Positions 58,450-64,000 of a DNA stretch of 64,000 nucleotides are shown in pieces. The DNA lies in the NCBI GenBank assembly GCA_021904315.1, contig CM038917.1:18584041-18648040 (forward strand), given 5' to 3'. The position numbers were made by a program, and so were the translations under genes. This DNA comes from Sphagnum magellanicum. Its lineage: Eukaryota; Streptophyta; Sphagnopsida; Sphagnales; Sphagnaceae. Each line of letters starts with the position of its first letter. The stretch's first letter is position 1. The notes under the pieces were generated by a model that was given only the letters and a program-made list of their open reading frames with translations, was not told the DNA's origin and made no database searches.

Positions 58450-61400
58450 GTGTGCATACATGTTGCAAAAGGCCTAAATGTTTCCAAAGCCCAAGGCTTG
58501 AGCAGCCAATCCCACAATTCTTTTATCAAAACTTACAAACATTATACCATCAAGATAAGTACATACCATACCACATTTAGAATTTAAATGAAATGAGAAT
58601 TCAAACAAACAAACAAATCCCATTTTACTAAGTGGGATTTCTTAAATAGCTCAACATCTTTTAATTATAAATGGGCATGGATCCCTTGTGACTTTAAAGG
58701 CAATAGAGCAAGCACGTGCATTTGGATTATATATGGTCACACTCCCAAGCCATATATCACACACATTACATCATGTAAATGTGTCTTATTTTAAGCCTTT
58801 CAAAACAACATTTAAAACATTATGAAAAAAACAATGTAATGATCAAAAATAGATACTCAAAACTAAATAAAATTAAGTTGGATACCCAAGTAAACAACAT
58901 TGAAAAAAACACTAACCAAATATAATATCAAATTTAGATTTAAAGTTACATGAATCCAACCTTTATACCTTAATGCAATGAATGACAAATTACTACTTGT
59001 TGAATTATATACAACAATAAAGAATAATGGAACAATTGAAAAAATACACAATTTAATGATGAAGTTAATAAAAGTTTGTATATTTCTGATACATATTGTA
59101 GGAATATGTGTTGCAATAGACAAATAGGATTACAATAATTGTCCTTCAAACAAACAAAATATTATGTGGAAATGACAAGGAATCCAATTGCCAGTCCAAC
59201 TTGTGGAAGGTGATCAACTATTGGTTGATTTGGATTAAAAACATGGAAAATTGTTGTAGGAGTTACAAAATAAGGAAAACAACACTAAGAATTTTCAGTT
59301 GCAAACTTGTTGACAATGCCATGTTTATTTACAAAAACAATTAGAAGCAAGGAACCTCGAATGGATTATTCACAATCCCATGTGGTAACATCTTGAATAT
59401 TTAAGAATCCTACAACAAAAGGCCATGGGAAAAAAAAAATACCAAATCAAGGACAACAAACAAAAGGAAAAAAAGGCTTCAAAGCTAGTAGATACTTAGA
59501 TTATGGTTAAAGTGCATAATTCAAAGGAACCTTGAAAGGTGATACATAACAAATGTTACAACAACATGGTTTCCTACAACTATGAAGGAATATGGAGATC
59601 AATTGCGTCACATCATTCAAGTAACACTAACTAAGCAGGCACATGGATACCAACCTCGTCCAAGTTTCCAATTTGGGCTTTAAATCACAAGTTCAAAAAA
59701 AAGTTAGACAAAAAACAAGAATTATGTTGACAATGACAAAACATGTTCTTGCTAGGTTCAATTAAGTTTGTTAAACATTTGGGAGTGAAAGGGAAGGTGG
59801 GGGGGGGGTTTACATTAGGAAGCACATTCATAAAAATTCATAGTAAAATTACCTAGTTAATGGGATTGGGTTCATGGTTACAATAGAGAGGTCATGATAA
59901 GAAGGGATCAAGTTTGTGGCTACTAAGAAAGAAAGAATGAATGGGCAACTAGGAAATTTTTAAAAGTTCGTAGGAAAAAGAGACAATGTGAGCTTGCAAA
60001 AAAAAACTTGCAAAAAAATGTGAACTTGCAAAAAATATTGACTAGGATGATTGTTGATAAAAAGGAATGAGTGACTAAGAAAAATAGAGTTTCAAAAAAA
60101 GCTTGTAGAGAAACATTGAACTTAAAAAAGCTTACAAGACAGAGAGTGAGTTTTTAAAAATTTGATTAGGGTGATTACCAAGAGAAAGATAGAGTGAACA
60201 TCCAAGAAAGAAAAAATGAACAATCAAGAAAAATAACATAAAAAAAGCTTGCAAGAGAAAGAAAGTGTAAACTTCAAAAAATTAACAAAAAAGAGTGTGT
60301 GATTGATCTTGTAGGTGCAAATTGATTAGGTTGCCAAAATGGCATTGTGAACAACTAGGAGAAATATCATGAATGATTAAGAAAAAATCAACTATGTGAT
60401 TGTTGAAATGAAATTGTGGGTGACCAAGAGAAATCAATTGGGGTGACTACCAAAATGGGATCGTGAACAACTAGGAGGCAAAAAATGAATAACAAAATAG
60501 AGTCAACATTTGTGATTGCCAAAACAAGATCATGAATGATCAAGAAAAAAAGTGTGAACAACTCAATGGAAAATACTTTGTAGGAGAGAAAGCTTTAAAA
60601 AAAACCTTGCTTGTAAAAAAAAAATGAGCAATGCAAGAAAGAGAAAATAAAAATTGTTAATATGCATTGCAATGTTGTTGTTAAAGACCATTGATATCAT
60701 TTGAAGAAGTTCACACATCACCACCACTTCTAGAATATGGTATTTGAGTTGCGAAAAAACATGGGCAAGGGCATGATGAGGAAGGTAGGAGTTGAATAAA
60801 GAGTAATTGGAAGAAAGAGAGTGTGAACAACCTCCTATTTGAAACATGAAGGAAATGCAAGTGCAAGCTTCGCAAATGCCGGAAATGGAAGCTTGCAAAA
60901 CTTGTAAACTTTGTGCAAAAGGTTTCATTCATGAACAAGTTGTTTCACTCACATAATTCACAATAGGGCCTTCTTGCTACACAATAACCTTCTTCAAACA
61001 ACCCAACTAGTTCCTTCCCTCGAACACCATAACAATGTCAACCCATGATTATTAAGTTGATAGATTTTTTCAAATGCTTGGAGTTATAAGATCATAGATT
61101 TTGAAACCCATCATGGGTGGTAGATTTGGACCATACATTGTTGATGAATGATGGTTGAAGGGAAAAAGGTGGTTTTGCATAATTAAATGTTAGGCCACAT
61201 GGTATGTGATGAGTAGAATTAACATGTGATTGTTTAGTAATAGGGTGGACAATGTATGTTCAGACATCACAAAGTGCGCAAGAAAAAAAATCAATAAAAA
61301 AACCCTCTTTACTTATGAACCTTATATCTGACTTGTTTGTTTTTAATGATTTTTCACATTTTTTGTGGCTATGGGTGCATCCAATCCAAACTCTACAATT

Positions 61401-62310
61401 TGTCTTTACACTTTAAAACAACCAAAATCGTTGTGTGAATGTACAAAGTTTTGATTCCCTATGTGTTTGGTGGTAGGCATGGCTACCTTAATGTCAAACT
61501 TTAGTATTTTGATAATATTGTAATATAGGGGCAATTTCAACACATGAAAAATAATTAATTATTTTTGTAGAATCCATTTTGAAATTAAAATAATCCTTGA
61601 ATATTTCAAAACAATTTTCGTTTTCCTTCAAAAAAAATCTTTTTTCAAAAACATAATTTTAAAAAATCAACATATCTAAAAAGAATATAATTTGTGCCAA
61701 AGCCACCAAGGTATTATGGTATGTGCCACAATAAACATCACATATTTTATGTTTGTAATGGATGAAACTGCAAAGATTACGTCACCCATGTGTTAATGTT
61801 ATAAGGAATGTTTTTTCTAGCAAACTTTGTTTGTAACTAGCGTGACTATTGTACATAGGAAGATGTAGAAAAAGTGGTATCTTATCATTGAGAAGATTTA
61901 GCCAAATATGGTTATAAACCAAATATGAAATGCAAATTTTGAATCATCGTTGTAAGTTTTGCCTTCACACAAAAACCAAGTATAGAAATTTGGCACCTTG
62001 CATTTCAAGGACTAATGGAGGTCTATTTTTTCAATATTAATGTTGATAATGCAAAATCTTGAATTATCAAGTTAGTTGTGATGATTGAAGCTAGTTGATA
62101 TTCATTTTATAAATGAGGACAACATTATTTTATTTTCCTACTTTGAAAAATATCAAACTAATATCTTTGCTCAAGTAAGATTCCATCAATGTTGGCATAG
62201 ATGACCAATTGTGGAGATTAAATAATAACTCCAATGTTGTTTTTTTAAGGTCACCATAATATGATTTTTAAAAAAAACTCACCAATAATTTCATCCAAGA
62301 GCACAAAGGG
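58450..62310. other. AT-rich intergenic region, no supported gene
   Basis: No recognisable coding frames. The longest, 60563-60928 on the minus strand, is the complement of purine-rich repeat-like DNA and is rejected. Between about 59900 and 60560 there is a purine-rich stretch in which words such as GAACAACTAGGA, GACCAAGAGAAA and GTGATTG-CAAAATG recur irregularly. This suggests a very old tandem repeat. Confidence 0.45.
61668..61738. repeat. dispersed repeat family, copy D
   Basis: AGAATATAATTTGTGCCAAAG followed by CCACCAAGGTATTATGGTAT resembles copies near 6.6, 40.7 and 43.6 kb in word order. Confidence 0.45.
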
Positions 62311-62315
62311 TCTTG

Positions 62316-62316
<1 letters not shown>

Positions 62317-62361
<45 letters not shown>
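62317..62361 (+). repeat. 45-base G homopolymer
   Basis: A pure, uninterrupted G run, the longest in the window. It may fold as a G-quadruplex, and its length may be an assembly estimate. A T run of about 24 bases lies at 62642-62665. Confidence 0.85.
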
Positions 62362-62362
<1 letters not shown>

Positions 62363-63440
62363 ACTTTAGTTTTTCATGGCTTAATCTTGTGAGCCAAAAA
62401 GCAATCTCACCAACAATCAAAAAATGAATTGATGAGGATCAACTTTGGTTCAAGGATTTCCTTCAAAAGTGAGAAAGGCAACTTGAATTCTCTTATTTCA
62501 TCTTCTAGGGACAAAGGTGTCTTGTGTCAATGTATTTTGAAAGTAATTTAAGGGGCCTCCCTTTTTTTCTTGGGGGAAGGGAGGGGGGATGGATTTTTCT
62601 CAAGGAGAGTGGACTGTCCCCACTTGACTTTCTATGCAAGCTTTTTTTTTTTTTTTTTTTTTTTTGGGGTTTGTTTTGGTTAAGGGGTCAAAGCAAAGAG
62701 TTCCCAAATTCCTGACATGTTCCCCCAAAGAGTTCCCAATAGCACCTCACTTCTTTCCCAAATGTTGTCCTCCTTTCACCTATATAGGTAGGCAAAAGGC
62801 CAAAGAACTCTATACTTCAAATTTTAGAACCTTCTATTTTGGGGAACCTGCATAGTTTTTTTTTTTTTTTTGGAGTGAGGGGCCAATCAAATTGGGTCAT
62901 TGCAGGAAAAAAAAATTGTGCAACAGAAAAAAAACATTTGTGCAACTGAAAATAATTGAATTATTTTTTTGGACCTCAACAACCACCTAACAAATTGATT
63001 CAAAACAAAAGTTTGTCACCACTTTCTAATTTTGACTTACCTTTCTCTCTTGGAGAAACCTTAAGGAAGGGAAGACAAATTCTTCAAGATTTCATATAAA
63101 CCTCCTGATGACCCAAAAAAAAATTTTAAAAATAACATTGAACATGTTTGTCATGTAGTGTGCACACATCACAATTTTTATTTTTTATTTTTCAAAACAC
63201 TTCACCCCAAAAATGAAAAAACCATGACCATTATGTGATTGGAGAGGGTAAAAAAAATTTGGGATTAATTCCGTTATTCGAAGTAAAGGAAAAAAAATTC
63301 CTATTTTATTCGATTTTAATAAGTAATTACACATATTGGGTCACCTCATTGGCTAAGTAGAATGTCTTTTCCTCACTATGTTAAGCACCATTTTTGGTGT
63401 TGGTTGATGGTAGGGGCATGAATTGTGAGGACATAAATGC
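62362..63440. other. AT-rich intergenic region, no gene seen
   Basis: Contains T and A homopolymers and short frames through them. Nothing is family-like. Confidence 0.5.
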
Positions 63441-63507
63441 CATTTAGGTATACCACATCCCCATCGATGGTATACCACATAGAGCCCATTAATGTTTATA
63501 ATCTATA

Positions 63508-63597
63508 ATGTTTATTTGATTCTTGAAGAGTTGCAAGGTATCTATGTGGTATACCATCTATAGATCCCTTGCAACTCTTCAAGAATCAAATAAACAT
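63508..63597. repeat. long near-perfect inverted repeat (hairpin)
   Basis: Arms at 63508-63545 and 63560-63597 pair over about 38 bases with one mismatch (30 consecutive matched bases at 63509-63538 with 63567-63596), around a 14-base loop that itself contains the palindrome GGTATACC. The left flank near 63468-63484 also pairs with 63542-63558, so nested foldback is possible. It could be a small foldback or MITE-like transposon, or the source of a small-RNA hairpin. Confidence 0.85.
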
Positions 63598-63840
63598 AAA
63601 AGAGTTTGAAAAGAGTGGGGTCCTAAATGAAACACAAAGATTTAGTAAGTTGACATTGTGATGACCTATAACATAAAGTGGTGATGAGCACAAACCTTGA
63701 GTTATATGGATGGCCAACAATCTCCCACATTTTCCAATATGGTGAGCACAAGATGTTTAGATCAATTTCACACTCTAGTGTTTGTCAACTAGCCCCAAAA
63801 TTAGGACAAATATATCACATGCATGAATGGAGAAGTTGTT

Positions 63841-63856
63841 TGGGGGGGGGGGGGGG
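63841..63856. repeat. 16-base G-rich run
   Basis: Another G run near the end of the window. No gene follows before position 64000. Confidence 0.7.
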
Positions 63857-64000
63857 AGGAGGGATGGATGGTGATGTATAATTAAAAGACAAGAAATTTT
63901 CAAAAAAAACTTGACATTTTATGAGCAAGCAAAGTCAATCTACATCAAACATATGTGCACATATTATAGCATTGGCTTTGTCTTTGGTTCCACCCCCACA

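Noticed and set aside
60563-60928. 121-codon minus-strand open frame
   Set aside because: It is the complement of purine-rich, repeat-like DNA. It has no family pattern, and hydrophobic residues follow from pyrimidine-rich codons.
1-64000. tRNA, rRNA, snRNA or known miRNA genes
   Set aside because: I looked for B-box-like and rRNA-like words and for common plant miRNA sequences and saw no convincing match. A tRNAscan or Infernal run would be decisive.

Overview
The window looks like nuclear DNA of a streptophyte, most likely a land plant. Three things point that way: plant-type introns, many TTTAGGG/CCCTAAA telomere-type motifs scattered between genes, and plant-like proteins (AMT2-clade ammonium transporters, Mediator subunit 20, a plant-like cytochrome bc1 small subunit, and a very long separase). 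I cannot name the species. Genes are sparse and clearly richer in G+C than the surrounding AT-rich DNA. That DNA is full of decayed tandem repeats, microsatellites and long homopolymer runs.

Layout. About 0.69-1.3 kb (+) holds a small QCR8-like complex III gene whose last residues appear frame-shifted. About 1.3-10.4 kb is AT-rich intergenic DNA. About 10.64-10.81 kb holds a tandemly duplicated promoter-proximal block with E2F-like cores, followed at 11,248-18,738 (+) by a separase coding region in one uninterrupted exon (2,496 codons). About 18.7-23.3 kb is intergenic, with a diffuse ATCC/ATGG repeat field. At 24,059-25,925 (+) there is a five-exon MED20 gene, preceded by a CCCTAAA (telo-box) motif. 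About 26-32 kb is repeat-rich with no firm gene. At 32,979-35,224 (-) and 49,281-51,143 (-) lie two paralogous AMT2-type ammonium transporter genes with identical exon structure (645 nt, 286 nt, and a variable third exon). The 14 kb between them carries a 48-bp tandem array with telomere-like motifs, a CpG-retaining stretch with another array, and more repeats. From 52 kb to the end there is AT-rich repeat DNA, a decayed pogo/Tigger-like (psq helix-turn-helix) transposase fragment near 58.1-58.4 kb, a 45-base G run at 62.3 kb and a long near-perfect hairpin at 63.5 kb.

The genes do not form a pathway. Separase (sister chromatid release), MED20 (transcription) and QCR8 (respiration) are single housekeeping genes, and the AMT2 pair is a local duplication. 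I found no convincing novel multi-gene system. The most useful leads are the intronless 7.5-kb separase with its duplicated promoter block, uneven divergence along the AMT2 pair, the QCR8 frame break, the hairpin and the transposase relic. All identities and repeat counts are by eye; no alignment or database search was run.
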